Below, in pieces: positions 50,218 through 59,558 of a stretch of 64,000 nucleotides of DNA. The stretch is from Alphaproteobacteria bacterium (lineage in GTDB: Bacteria; Pseudomonadota; Alphaproteobacteria; DSM-16000; Inquilinaceae), in contig JANQIX010000054.1 in the NCBI GenBank assembly GCA_028281925.1, forward strand, positions 1 to 64,000, given 5' to 3'. Under the pieces are notes generated by a model. The model was given only the letters and a program-made list of their open reading frames with translations. It did not search any database and was not told the DNA's origin. A program made the translations under genes and the position numbers. Numbering within the stretch: position 1 is the stretch's first letter; each line of letters opens with the position of its first letter.

Positions 50218-51524
50218 AGCACTTGAGGGTGGCCGCGATCATCGGTCTCTTGTTCGCAGGCGTTCTACCCATCGCCGCCATCGCCCAGAGCGACGGCCGC
50301 AGCGAGACCTATCGTCAACTCGATCTCTTCGGCGAGGTCTTCGAGCGCGTGCGCGCCGAATATGTGGAGGAGGTGAGCGACCAGGAGCTCATCGAGGCCG
50401 CAATCACCGGCATGCTGACGTCTCTCGATCCGCACTCCAGCTATCTCTCGCCCCAACATTTCGAGGATATGCAGGTCCAGACCCGCGGCTCGTTCGGCGG
50501 GCTGGGCATCGAGGTGACGATGGAAAACGGGCTGGTCAAAGTGGTGTCGCCGATTGATGACACACCGGCCTACCGGGCCGGTCTGGAGGCGGGCGACTTG
50601 ATCAGCCATCTGGATGGCGAACAGGTGCTGGGCCTGACCCTGAACGAGGCCGTCGAGCGGATGCGCGGCGAGGTGGGAACGGATATCGTCCTGACCGTGT
50701 TGCGGGGCGACGAAGACCCATTCGAAGTGGTCATTACCCGTGACGTCATCCGGATCCGGTCGGTGCGCCACCGCGTCGAAGAGGACTCTGTGGCCTATGT
50801 CCGCATCACCAGCTTCACCGAGCAGACTGAGGCGGGTTTGGTGGATGCGATCGAAGAGATGCAGGCCGAGCTTGGCGACAATCTGATTGGGGTCGTGCTG
50901 GATCTGCGCAACAATCCCGGCGGTCTGTTGGAACAGGCGATCGCCGTGTCCGACGCGTTCCTGGAACAGGGCGAGATTGTCTCGACCCGAAGCCGCCACG
51001 AAGAGAATGCGCAACGCTATGACGCCACGCCGGGCGACGTCATCCACGGCCTGCCGATGGTGGTGCTGATCAATCGCGGATCGGCGTCCGCGTCGGAGAT
51101 CGTGGCCGGTGCTTTGCAGGACCATCGGCGCGCGGTGCTGCTGGGAACCGAGAGCTTCGGCAAGGGCTCAGTGCAGACGATCGTGCCGCTGCCCGGGCGT
51201 GGTGCCATGCGGCTGACCACGTCGCGGTACTATACGCCAGCGGGCAATTCCATTCAGGCGCTCGGGATCACACCGGACATCCACGTGGAGCAGGCGCTGG
51301 TGGAAGAGCTTTCGCCCCAGCGACGGCGCGAGGCCGACCTCAGGGGGGCCTTGGAGAACGAGCAGCTGGGCGAAGAGGGTGAGCCCATGGCCTCGGGCAC
51401 CGATGGGGAGCCAGGGTCGGAAGACGCGGCCTCTGAGGACGAGCAACCCTTCGACTACCAGCTGTCGCGCGCGATCGACATCCTGCGGGGTGTGGCTTTG
51501 TTCAGCCAGCGCGTTACCAACTGA
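50214..51524 (+). CDS. ctpA: S41 family C-terminal processing peptidase
   Basis: 436-aa periplasmic serine peptidase. After a signal peptide (IGLLFAGVLPIAAIAQS) come the N-terminal helical cap, a PDZ domain (FGGLGIEVTMENGLVKVV), and the catalytic core with RGSASASEIVAGAL (Ser) and GTESFGKGSVQTI (Lys). The C-terminus is an acidic linker and a helix. It overlaps the envC-like gene by four bases. Such pairs control murein hydrolases in other bacteria. Confidence 0.95.
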   Translation: MKHLRVAAIIGLLFAGVLPIAAIAQSDGRSETYRQLDLFGEVFERVRAEYVEEVSDQELIEAAITGMLTSLDPHSSYLSPQHFEDMQVQTRGSFGGLGIEVTMENGLVKVVSPIDDTPAYRAGLEAGDLISHLDGEQVLGLTLNEAVERMRGEVGTDIVLTVLRGDEDPFEVVITRDVIRIRSVRHRVEEDSVAYVRITSFTEQTEAGLVDAIEEMQAELGDNLIGVVLDLRNNPGGLLEQAIAVSDAFLEQGEIVSTRSRHEENAQRYDATPGDVIHGLPMVVLINRGSASASEIVAGALQDHRRAVLLGTESFGKGSVQTIVPLPGRGAMRLTTSRYYTPAGNSIQALGITPDIHVEQALVEELSPQRRREADLRGALENEQLGEEGEPMASGTDGEPGSEDAASEDEQPFDYQLSRAIDILRGVALFSQRVTN

Positions 51525-51560
51525 CCCGCGGCCAACGCCCGCGAGGGAGCGTAAGCATAG

Positions 51561-52844
51561 GTGCGGGGATTTCGATGGCGCGGTGACCGGCCGGCATCCG
51601 GCCCGGGACAGGGACGCGGCTCCGCCGGTGCCGGCCGCCGCCTATTGGGTGCTACGGCGATCTGCGTGATCGCTCTGGTCGCCGGCACCATAGTCTGGCT
51701 TGCGGTGACGGCAGGGCCAACGGTGGCGCGGTTGCAGGACGAGGCACGCTATCGCGCCATGACGGTTGCCGTATCGCTGCCCGTTTGGCCGAGAATGGAC
51801 GATGCCGGCGACGTTGCTGCCGAACAGTCAGCGGCGGAACCGGAGGTGCCGCCCGAATTGGGCGGAGATGACGAAACCGGCGAAACGCTCAGATCGCTCC
51901 TGCAGACACAATTGGAGACGCCGCCACCGCCACCCCCGCCAGAAGGCGATGACGTGGGCGGCACCGCCGATGCCAACGGCGATGGCGGTACGCCGCCGGC
52001 CGGCAGCCAGGATCTGCCGACGGCCATGATGGCGGAACCGCTGCCGCCGGCACCGGTGGCGGATCTTGTCGAAGAGACACTGTTCGGACCGCTGCCTCGG
52101 ATCGCCGAAGACGGCCGTATGCCGTGGCAGGGCTATGCCCGACCCTTCGACGAGGCTCGCGATCGTCCGCGTGTGTCGATCATCATCACCGGGCTGGGGC
52201 GGCAGCAGGAACGCACGCAGCGGGCGATCGACACCATGCCGGCGCCGATCACGCTCGCGTTCTCGCCATATGCAGAGGATGTGTCCGATTGGCTGGGCGT
52301 GGCGCGGGCCGACGGGCATGAAACGCTGCTGATGCTTCCGATGGAGCCGGTCGGTTTTCCGCAGAACGATCCCGGTCCGCAGGCTTTGCTCGTCTCCATG
52401 GGGCCGGATGAAAATCGCGAGCGACTGCAGCGCATCCTCGGGCGAGGCACGGGTTATGTCGGGCTGATCGGGTACATGGGCTCTCGCTTTGCGGCCTCTC
52501 AAGAATCGCTGACGCCGATGCTGCAGATGATGGCGGACCGCGGAATCCTCTATGTCGACAATCGCCCGGTGGCCGGTACGGTCGCAGCTCAGGTGGCGGG
52601 TGAGGTTGGGGCCGCGCATGCGATCGTCGACCGGGTTGTTGACGAGACGGCAACGGGGGACACCATCGATCTGCGTCTGCGCGAGCTGGAAGATCTGGCA
52701 CGCGCGGAAGGTGCCGCAATCGGCTTGGCGCGCGACTATCCGGTGACGCTTGAGCGCCTGGCGGTCTGGGCCGCCACGTTGGAGGCAAAGGCGATCGATC
52801 TCGCCCCCATCGCCGCCGTGACCAACCTGCCGTCAGGCAGCTGA
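51561..52844 (+). CDS. Divergent polysaccharide deacetylase family protein (YibQ-like)
   Basis: 427-aa membrane-anchored protein. One TM helix is near residues 28-50 (LLGATAICVIALVAGTIVWL), then a proline-rich linker, then a divergent polysaccharide deacetylase domain (about 195-420). The domain start is VSIIITGLGRQQERTQRAID, and the block HETLLMLPMEPVGFPQNDPGP follows. Zinc-binding residues are partly replaced, as in the family. GTG start at 51561 is inferred. It is part of the gpmI-envC-ctpA-rppH gene row. Confidence 0.85.
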   Translation: MRGFRWRGDRPASGPGQGRGSAGAGRRLLGATAICVIALVAGTIVWLAVTAGPTVARLQDEARYRAMTVAVSLPVWPRMDDAGDVAAEQSAAEPEVPPELGGDDETGETLRSLLQTQLETPPPPPPPEGDDVGGTADANGDGGTPPAGSQDLPTAMMAEPLPPAPVADLVEETLFGPLPRIAEDGRMPWQGYARPFDEARDRPRVSIIITGLGRQQERTQRAIDTMPAPITLAFSPYAEDVSDWLGVARADGHETLLMLPMEPVGFPQNDPGPQALLVSMGPDENRERLQRILGRGTGYVGLIGYMGSRFAASQESLTPMLQMMADRGILYVDNRPVAGTVAAQVAGEVGAAHAIVDRVVDETATGDTIDLRLRELEDLARAEGAAIGLARDYPVTLERLAVWAATLEAKAIDLAPIAAVTNLPSGS

Positions 52845-52853
52845 ACGGCGACC

Positions 52854-53366
52854 ATGGCTGCTTCCAGGTCGCCCGCGGATCTGCCCTATCGCCGTTGCGT
52901 GGGCATGATGCTGACGGATGGAACCGGGCGCATCTTCGTTGCCCAGCGAATTGACACGCCTGGAGCGTGGCAGATGCCGCAGGGCGGGATCGATAAAGGG
53001 GAAGATCCAGCCGCGGCGGCCGTGCGGGAACTTCGCGAAGAGATCGGTACGGACAAGGTCGCGCTGCTGGCCGAAACCGACGGCTGGTTGTCTTACGATC
53101 TTCCGGCGGACATCGTCGGCAAGGCGTGGCGCGGGCGCTTTCGCGGGCAGACGCAGCGGTGGTTTGCCTTCCGGTTCACGGGCACCGACGCCGATATCGA
53201 TCTAACCGCCCATGATCAGGAATTCGACGCCTGGAAATGGGCTGAGCCGGCTGACGTCGTCGGCCAGATCGTTTCGTTCAAGCGTTCGGTCTATGAGGCC
53301 GTGGTGGCGGAATTCGAGCCGATCCTTACGGCGCAGCGTGCAAGCCGCAACGATCTGGGCGGCTAG
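52854..53366 (+). CDS. rppH: RNA pyrophosphohydrolase
   Basis: 170-aa Nudix hydrolase. The Nudix box is GGIDKGEDPAAAAVRELREEIG, with the family motif around QMPQGG directly before it and the RppH-specific GQTQRWFAFRF further on. It removes pyrophosphate from 5' ends of mRNAs and triggers decay. It is the last gene of the housekeeping row, nine bases after the deacetylase-like gene. Confidence 0.95.
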   Translation: MAASRSPADLPYRRCVGMMLTDGTGRIFVAQRIDTPGAWQMPQGGIDKGEDPAAAAVRELREEIGTDKVALLAETDGWLSYDLPADIVGKAWRGRFRGQTQRWFAFRFTGTDADIDLTAHDQEFDAWKWAEPADVVGQIVSFKRSVYEAVVAEFEPILTAQRASRNDLGG

Positions 53367-53463
53367 TTGCCAGCAGTCGGCCATTCAATCGCCGTTATTT
53401 GGGGGCCATCCTACGCCAGTTTAGTCGATATCGTGGCACACCCTATATCTCGCGTGGCGGCAT

Positions 53464-54117
53464 ATGGGCAGATCGACCTCTTGCATTCGGCCGGTGCGGT
53501 TCCTGGTGTCCGGCTTCGCCTTGCTGGCCTTGGCGAGTTGTGGCGGCGACGACCCTCCGGTCGGGCGCTCTACGCCGGTGGACGTTGCCGGCGGCGAGGC
53601 GTGCCTGTTCGAGCTGGCATCCTTCGGTGCGCAGTTCGAGCGGGATGAGGATTTCCGGACCGACCGCGGTTGCGGCATCGACACCGCGATCACCCTTCAT
53701 CAGTCCACGGTGGCGTTGAGCCAGCCGATGCGCACCGGCTGCCCGCTGGCGGTCACGCTGGCCCGGTTCGAACGCCAGGTCGCGGCTCCGGCCGCACGTC
53801 GGCACTTCGATCAGGACCTGGTGCGCCTTCACCATTTCGGCTCATACGCCTGCCGCGGCCGGTCGAGCAATCGTGGCCGGTTGTCCGAACATGCGTTTGC
53901 GCGCGCCGTCGATCTCTGGGGGTTCGAACTCGCGGACGGACGCATCATCACGGTGGAGGACGACTGGGATGCCGGCGGCTCGGAGGAGCGCTTCCTGCAC
54001 CAAGTCGCCGAGGGCGCGTGCCAGGTCTTCAGCCTTGTCCTAGGCCCCAATTCCGACAGCGCCCACTACAACCACTTCCATTTCGACATCGGCCCCTGGC
54101 CGCTGTGCCAGCCCTGA
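53464..54117 (+). CDS. Extensin-like family lipoprotein
   Basis: 217-aa secreted protein with a lipoprotein signal (LLALASCGG, Cys26). The rest is the extensin_2/DUF882-like domain known from Rhizobiales and Rhodospirillales: QPMRTGCPLAVTLARFE, the metal-binding region SEHAFARAVDLWGFEL, and HYNHFHFDIGP near the end. The H-x-A-x-A-x-D and HxH arrangement is that of a LAS/VanY-like zinc peptidase. A role in cell wall maturation is inference. Confidence 0.82.
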   Translation: MGRSTSCIRPVRFLVSGFALLALASCGGDDPPVGRSTPVDVAGGEACLFELASFGAQFERDEDFRTDRGCGIDTAITLHQSTVALSQPMRTGCPLAVTLARFERQVAAPAARRHFDQDLVRLHHFGSYACRGRSSNRGRLSEHAFARAVDLWGFELADGRIITVEDDWDAGGSEERFLHQVAEGACQVFSLVLGPNSDSAHYNHFHFDIGPWPLCQP

Positions 54118-54155
54118 TCTGCTCCGGCCTCAGATCAGCACCGTCCGCGCCTCGG

Positions 54156-54809
54156 TCAACCCTCCAGGACGATGTCGAAGGTTCCTGAGAATGTGTCGAT
54201 CCCGGCCGCGAGATCGGACACCAGCGGGACGATCACGCTGGCGCGCTGGGCAGGATCGCGGATGCTGTTGAGGATCCCGTCGGTCTCATTGCGCGGCTCG
54301 CCGTCCACATACATCTGTGTGACCAGAGGCTCGGCAGCCGGCGGGCGCACCAGCACGTGGATGTGGGGCGTGCGTCCGCCATAGGCCACCGGGCGGATGG
54401 TGCGGAAGGAATAGGCGCCGCCCTCATCGACAGTGGTTCTGCCGAAGCCCTGGAAACCATCATCGCGACCGCCAGGCCGGTCGGTTGAATGGTGGTAGCG
54501 GCCGTTGGCGTCGCACTGCCAGATCTCCACGATCGACTGCCGGATCGCGCGGCCGGCGGTATCCAGCACGCGCCCGGTCAGGCGCAGCTCAGCGCCGGCG
54601 GACTCGCCGGTTCGGCCTGCGATCGCCATCAGATCGTTGTCGATATCGGCCGGGAACTGGTTTGGGTAGAACGGTCCCGCGGTCTGCCGCGGCGTCGGGG
54701 TCAGCGGGCTGGCGACAGCCGCCGGCAGACGCGGCAGAGCGGCCACCAGTGCAGCACCGGCAATCAGCCGTCCGACTGTGCGGCGGGGCAGCGGCATCGA
54801 TCGGTCCAT
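54156..54809 (-). CDS. Intradiol ring-cleavage dioxygenase family protein
   Basis: 217-aa protein of the protocatechuate 3,4-dioxygenase beta type. After an Arg-rich signal (LPRRTVGRLIAGAALVAAL) comes the entry block TAGPFYPNQFP, then VEIWQCDANGRYHHS and TPHIHVLVRPP. The Fe(III) ligands (two Tyr, two His) are in these blocks. Exported members are less well known than the cytoplasmic enzymes; no partner subunit is adjacent, so homo-oligomeric action on a catechol-like substrate is likely. The start at 54809 places the signal correctly. Confidence 0.85.
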   Translation of the reverse strand: MDRSMPLPRRTVGRLIAGAALVAALPRLPAAVASPLTPTPRQTAGPFYPNQFPADIDNDLMAIAGRTGESAGAELRLTGRVLDTAGRAIRQSIVEIWQCDANGRYHHSTDRPGGRDDGFQGFGRTTVDEGGAYSFRTIRPVAYGGRTPHIHVLVRPPAAEPLVTQMYVDGEPRNETDGILNSIRDPAQRASVIVPLVSDLAAGIDTFSGTFDIVLEG

Positions 54810-54891
54810 GGCGAGCCTTCCTCTTGTGGGCTCCAAAGTGCGAGCCGAACGATCTTTGACGCCAAATCCGGCGGCAACTAGGCAGGCGCGA

Positions 54892-55758
54892 TCACGTCGC
54901 CGTGCGGAAATCGATGCTGCGCAAGCTCCCGATCCGCCGATAGCCCACGCGCGGATAGATCTTGTTGGTGATCGGGCTGCGATCATCCGTGATGATCAGG
55001 CAATAGCGCCAGCCCAGCGCGAGCTGCCGCCGGCTGAGGGCGGCGACGGTGGCCGTGCCATAGCCGCGCCCGCGCGCCTCGGGCCGCGTCCGTACCAGGT
55101 TGATGCGCCCGGCATCGCCGTTGGGCCCTGTCGGCCTGATCCCGGCGATCGTCTCCGCGACGCCGTTATCTTCCCAAACAAAGACGCGGCCCTCGGCGAT
55201 TGAGTGCGCAATCCGCTCGCGGGCTCCTTGAGCCTCCGCCGGTGACAGTTCGACTTCCTCCACAAAGCGCAGGAACCAGTCGGCGATCCACTCCGCCTCG
55301 TCCGCTCGCGCCGGCCGCAATGCGCCGGGCACCGGCGGCAGATCGGCCACTTCCGTCAGTTTGTGAAGGTGCATGGTCATGGTGGTTTCGGCGTCCATCG
55401 CCCTGCCGGCCGTCCAGGCATCTGCGAAGGCCTGTGCCAGCGAAGGCTCACCGATGACGCCCTGGAGTTCCGCGCCCTCGTCCCTGAGAGCCGAGATCAG
55501 AGCCGGCAGGCCCCCGATATCGCCCATCGACAGGCAGAGCGGAAAGGGTGGCGTGAGGCTGGCGGCGAACAGGAAATGGACGTCATCGCGCACCGCATAG
55601 AATGCAGCCCCGCGGGGCGTCCGCAGGCGCAAGGCCGCGGCGGCGCCCAAGAGGATCGTATTCTCCGCCTCATGCGCCAAAAGGAAGCCGCCGGCAGCGT
55701 CCAGGAACGAGGCAGCGTTGCTGAAGCGATGGCATTGAAGTGTCATGTGGTCTTCCAC
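54892..55758 (-). CDS. GNAT family N-acetyltransferase
   Basis: 288-aa protein. The C-terminal half holds the GNAT fold with the acetyl-CoA motif RTRPEARGRGYGTATVAALS (R/Q-x2-G-x-G/A) and the following CLIITDDRSPITNKIYPRVGY, typical of this subgroup. The N-terminal half (about 1-140) is a second, poorly conserved domain. The substrate is unknown. It faces the dioxygenase gene on the same strand, 82 bases apart. Confidence 0.85.
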   Translation of the reverse strand: MEDHMTLQCHRFSNAASFLDAAGGFLLAHEAENTILLGAAAALRLRTPRGAAFYAVRDDVHFLFAASLTPPFPLCLSMGDIGGLPALISALRDEGAELQGVIGEPSLAQAFADAWTAGRAMDAETTMTMHLHKLTEVADLPPVPGALRPARADEAEWIADWFLRFVEEVELSPAEAQGARERIAHSIAEGRVFVWEDNGVAETIAGIRPTGPNGDAGRINLVRTRPEARGRGYGTATVAALSRRQLALGWRYCLIITDDRSPITNKIYPRVGYRRIGSLRSIDFRTAT

Positions 55759-55856
55759 GTCCGATCAGACGGCGGTTGTCAGCATAGACCTTTGTCGGTC
55801 GGCTGCGATCCCCGTATGCTCGGTCTACGGGAGAAACACTGAGATCGGGCGCTGGA

Positions 55857-56444
55857 ATGCGAAGGGTGATCGGGCGAAGGGGATGGTTGGCCGCGCTGAC
55901 CAGCGTGACGCTGGCCGCCTGTTCCACACCGCCTGCTGGGGTTTATCCCGATCTAGGTTTCGCCCATCGCGAGCCGATCCGCCTGGCGGTCGCCCGCATC
56001 GAGGTGGTGGAACAGTACCGGCCACCGGGCGTGGCACCGAATATCGACCACCGCGTGCCGCAACCGCCCTTGACCGTGATGCGGCGCTGGGCGAACCAGC
56101 GGCTGATGGCGGCCGGAACGGACGGCGTCGCCCGCGTGGTCATCACCGACGCCAGCATCGTGGCGGAACCCGTGCAGCAATCCGGCGGCGTGATCGGCCT
56201 GGTCAGTGTTGAGCAGAGCGAACGCTATGCCGCACGGTTGGCGATGGCGGTTGAGGTGGAGGCGGCGGCCGGCCGTGGCCGTGCCGATGCGGTCGCCGAA
56301 CGGTCGGTGACGGTTCTGGAAGACGCCACGCTGGCGGAAGTGGAAGACGCTTGGTTCCTGATGGTGGAACGTGCGGCTAACGATCTCGATCGCGAGCTTG
56401 AGGCCAATATCCGGCTCTACCTGGAACCGTTTCTGGCACGGTAG
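55857..56444 (+). CDS. Hypothetical lipoprotein
   Basis: 195-aa lipoprotein: MRRVIGRRGWLAALTSVTLA then AACST (Cys22). The body contains IRLAVARIEVVEQYRPP, HRVPQPPLTVMRRWANQRL and a C-terminal helix pair (EVEDAWFLMVERAANDLDRE). I do not recognise a named family; similar lipoproteins occur in Rhodospirillales. A decayed copy of its 3' end lies at 59711-59926. It is convergent with aioA, with a good terminator between. Confidence 0.65.
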   Translation: MRRVIGRRGWLAALTSVTLAACSTPPAGVYPDLGFAHREPIRLAVARIEVVEQYRPPGVAPNIDHRVPQPPLTVMRRWANQRLMAAGTDGVARVVITDASIVAEPVQQSGGVIGLVSVEQSERYAARLAMAVEVEAAAGRGRADAVAERSVTVLEDATLAEVEDAWFLMVERAANDLDRELEANIRLYLEPFLAR

Positions 56445-56445
56445 C

Positions 56446-56473
56446 GGCGGGCGTCTCTCGGACGCCCGCCTTT
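56446..56473. terminator. Hairpin terminator between lipoprotein gene and aioA
   Basis: A perfect 10-bp stem (GGCGGGCGTC with GACGCCCGCC), a five-base loop and a short T-run on the plus strand. It also sits 12 bases beyond the aioA stop, so it may serve both directions. Confidence 0.75.
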
Positions 56474-56484
56474 GGAACCGTCGG

Positions 56485-59022
56485 TCAGTCGCGGACGTAC
56501 TCCTTCGACTTGAAGCTCACATGGCTCACCGAACCCGGCGCTGCGGATAGCCGGCGGATATCCGCCCAGGTCTGCTTGTAGTTGGGGATGATCAACTCGT
56601 TCGTGCCGGGATTGATCACATTGCCCTGAACGCCGGTGGGATAGGCGAACAGCATGAAGGTCTCGCCACGCCTGGCCGTCGGCGTCGGATAGGCCATGGC
56701 CTGGGTTGACCCGGCATCATTGTAGATCTCGACCAGGTCGCCCTCGCTGACGCCCAGATCCGCCATGTCGTCCGGATGCATCTCGATATACGGGAACGGC
56801 CAGCGGTCCATGACATAGTCGTTCTGTACATCGAGATAGGCCGACTGCCACACATGGTTCGCCCGGCCGTTGTTGATCAGGAAGGCGTAGGCGTCGCGCT
56901 GCTCCGCCTTGCCGGGGGCCTGCAGCCCGCGCCACGGTGCATCCATGAACCGAGCCTTGCCGTCTGCGGTGGAGAAGACGCCGTCGGTGTAGAGCCGCGT
57001 GGTGCCGACGATGCGGTCGCCGTCCAGGCCCACCGCCGGTTCCTGGAAGCCGTTGGTGCCCATGGCGCTCAGCCGCTCATAGGTCACGAACTCGCCGCCG
57101 CCCGCGTTGGCGTGATAGCCGTCCGTGAAGGCGTCTTCTTCCGTCTGCCAGTCGAAGCCCTGGAACTGGTCGGCGTAATCGTCCCGGCCCATGTCGCGCA
57201 GCACACGCTCCATGTGGTTGGCCAGGCGGGCCGCGATCAGGCAGTCCGGCATCGCTTGGCCGGGCGGGTCCATGTACCGCTCGGTCAGGCGCATGCGCCG
57301 CTCGCCGTTCATCGAGGTCAGGTTCATCTCGCCCGAGGTCGCGGCCGGCAGGATGACGTGGCAGGCCTCGCCGATCCGGGTGGGCACGATGTCGACATCG
57401 ACGGCGAACAGCCCGCCGAGACGGATGGCGGCGACGATGGCCTCGACCATGCCGTCGCGGTCGCCATAGGGCACCGAGTTCATGGCGTCCTTCACCATGT
57501 CGGTGCGGCGTTTGTAGACGGATTTGAACCGGTGTGCGTTCAACGTGGTCTTGTAGTGGTCACACGCCCAGATGTGATGGACACCGCCCTGGCCTGAGAT
57601 CAACAGCTGATCGACATAGGCCGAGGGTCGGCCCACATGGCCTTCGTTGGGGCGCACATAGCCTTCCTGGTGTCCGCCGAGGCGAACCACACCGCCGCCC
57701 AGCCGGCCGATATTGCCGGTCGCCAGCGCGATGTTCACCAGCGCGCCGTTGGTGCGGTAGTTGTCGTTACCCCAGATCAGGCCCTTCTCATACCCGATCA
57801 TGGTGCGGCGTCGGGTGCCGTCTTCCTTCGGCATGGCGATCCATTCGGCCGCCTTGACGATGTCGGCGGGATCGAGCCCAGTGATCTCCGCTGCCTCGTC
57901 GACCGACATACGGCAGCCTTCGATCGCCGCCTCGAAGCCGGTGAGATGGCCGGGATTGGCGTCCGCCACGCCGCGTGCCGGGTAGAGCGGGGGCCTGTCC
58001 GGGCTTTCCTGCAAGGTCGATTGGTCGATGAAGTCGCGGTCGATCCAGCCCTGATCGGCGATGTGGGTGAACAGTGCATTGAACAGGGCGAGGTCCGTGC
58101 CCGACTTGATTGCCAGATGCAGCACGTTCTCCGGCCCGGCTTCCATCTCGGCTGCGTTCACCGTCACAGTGCGCCGCGGGTCGACGATGATGATGCGGGC
58201 GGGCGCGTGCGCCTCGTCCGGCATCATCTCGCGCTTCTTGCCCAGTGACGACCCGCGCAGGTTCGGCACCCAGTGATTGAGGAAATAGTTGGTCTGGGTT
58301 TCCAGCGCGTTGGTGCCGACGGCCATGATGGTGTCGGCAAGCTCCGCATCCTCATAGGCGTTGTTGAGCTCACCCACGCCCATATCGCGGGTACCGTGGA
58401 CCTCGGAGTTGTAGGCGGGCCGGTTGTGGATACGGATGTTGCGCACTTTCATGGCGCCGAAATAGAGCTTGCCGGTGCCCCAGGTGTTCTCATACCCGCC
58501 GCCGGCACCGCCGTGATCGAAGGCCGAGACGATCAGGCTGTCTTCACCGTCATCGGTGATAATCCGGGTGGTGACGCGGGCCACCAGATCCAGCGCGTCG
58601 TCCCATGAAGTCGGCTGCAACTGTCCATACCGCCAGACCTGCGGATCGGTCAGGCGCTGCTGCTGGGTGGAGCGGACTTCGGAATAGCTGAGCTCCGCCA
58701 AGCGCGCGCCGCGGATGGATCCCAGCCCGGAATTCACCACGCAGTTTGGGTCGGGTTTGATCACCAGGTGGTGGTCCTGCCCGTTCTGCTTGACGATGTT
58801 GTACATCGAGGGCGAATACCAGGCCTCGGTCTCGGCGAATTGCTGTTCCGCCAGGTCGACGCCGAACACGTTGTCCGACGGGGCAGTCCCGCCCTGCCGG
58901 TTGGCGGGCCAGGAATAGGCGTGGTAGCCGCAGCCGACGATGCAGAAATGGCAGGTGACGTTGTGGCGCTGGGCATCCGACGGGATGATCGGCAGCCGGT
59001 CGATGTGGCGTTTGTAGGCCAT
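56485..59022 (-). CDS. aioA: Arsenite oxidase large (molybdopterin) subunit
   Basis: 845-aa periplasmic molybdenum enzyme subunit oxidising arsenite to arsenate. The N-terminal 3Fe-4S site is C24-H-F-C27-I-V-G-C31, within the AioA-specific block DAQRHNVTCHFCIVGCGY. WGTGKLYFGAMKVRNIRIHNRP and GVHHIWACDHYKTT are further AioA signatures. It has no Tat signal of its own and is exported with AioB. It lies 17 bases after aioB. Length is typical (about 825-845 aa). No cytochrome c, AioXSR or moeA gene is near. Confidence 0.97.
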   Translation of the reverse strand: MAYKRHIDRLPIIPSDAQRHNVTCHFCIVGCGYHAYSWPANRQGGTAPSDNVFGVDLAEQQFAETEAWYSPSMYNIVKQNGQDHHLVIKPDPNCVVNSGLGSIRGARLAELSYSEVRSTQQQRLTDPQVWRYGQLQPTSWDDALDLVARVTTRIITDDGEDSLIVSAFDHGGAGGGYENTWGTGKLYFGAMKVRNIRIHNRPAYNSEVHGTRDMGVGELNNAYEDAELADTIMAVGTNALETQTNYFLNHWVPNLRGSSLGKKREMMPDEAHAPARIIIVDPRRTVTVNAAEMEAGPENVLHLAIKSGTDLALFNALFTHIADQGWIDRDFIDQSTLQESPDRPPLYPARGVADANPGHLTGFEAAIEGCRMSVDEAAEITGLDPADIVKAAEWIAMPKEDGTRRRTMIGYEKGLIWGNDNYRTNGALVNIALATGNIGRLGGGVVRLGGHQEGYVRPNEGHVGRPSAYVDQLLISGQGGVHHIWACDHYKTTLNAHRFKSVYKRRTDMVKDAMNSVPYGDRDGMVEAIVAAIRLGGLFAVDVDIVPTRIGEACHVILPAATSGEMNLTSMNGERRMRLTERYMDPPGQAMPDCLIAARLANHMERVLRDMGRDDYADQFQGFDWQTEEDAFTDGYHANAGGGEFVTYERLSAMGTNGFQEPAVGLDGDRIVGTTRLYTDGVFSTADGKARFMDAPWRGLQAPGKAEQRDAYAFLINNGRANHVWQSAYLDVQNDYVMDRWPFPYIEMHPDDMADLGVSEGDLVEIYNDAGSTQAMAYPTPTARRGETFMLFAYPTGVQGNVINPGTNELIIPNYKQTWADIRRLSAAPGSVSHVSFKSKEYVRD

Positions 59023-59039
59023 CGGTGTCTTTCCCCCGT

Positions 59040-59558
59040 TCAGAGCACGTTGGACAGGCGGCCATAGAGCAGCTCATCCACGCCCTCGGCGTAGATGTCG
59101 CCATTGGCCTCGACCCGCAGCATGTACTGCGGCAGGTTCTGGGTCGCCTGACCCCACACCTGCTGGCCGCCCTTCTCGGCGTCGAACACCGAATAGTGGC
59201 CCGGACAGTTGAACGTGCGCCGTTCGGACGAGTAGGACATCGGAAAGCCCTTGTGCGGGCAGACCGTGGTGAAGCCGACCACGTCGCCGTCGGGTCCGGC
59301 CCCGCCTTCCACCGGCGTACCCAGCTTCAAGAGCACGCCCGGCGCATCGCCGTCGGGATAGGCGACGTCGAACGGAACGTTGACCTCAAGATCGGCGATG
59401 TTGGCGAGTTTGGTGGACGGATAGTCGACCCTGGCGGCCGCGGGCACCGCCTTGGCGGGCCGGGCCATGGTTGCCGCCGCGACACCGGCGGCGGAGACGG
59501 ACGTTCCCCGCAGGAATTGCCGCCGGCCGATGTCAACCTGTGCGTTGCATCTTTTCAT
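59040..59558 (-). CDS. aioB: Arsenite oxidase small (Rieske) subunit
   Basis: 172-aa Rieske protein with a Tat signal (RRQFLRGTS, residues 12-20) for export of the AioAB complex. The 2Fe-2S ligands are C100/H102 (CPHKGF) and C118/H121 (CPGH). Phe105 and Gly120 occupy the two positions that form the disulfide in other Rieske proteins; the same F/G pair is known from Rhizobium sp. NT-26, which has a working enzyme. GGAGG precedes the ATG. It heads the aioBA operon; the upstream 150 bases are AT-rich but I found no sigma-54 -24/-12 element. Confidence 0.96.
   Translation of the reverse strand: MKRCNAQVDIGRRQFLRGTSVSAAGVAAATMARPAKAVPAAARVDYPSTKLANIADLEVNVPFDVAYPDGDAPGVLLKLGTPVEGGAGPDGDVVGFTTVCPHKGFPMSYSSERRTFNCPGHYSVFDAEKGGQQVWGQATQNLPQYMLRVEANGDIYAEGVDELLYGRLSNVL

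Noticed and set aside
42694-53366. Gene row proA to rppH as an unusual cluster
   Set aside because: It is the ordinary conserved gene order of many Alphaproteobacteria; only the start codons are odd.
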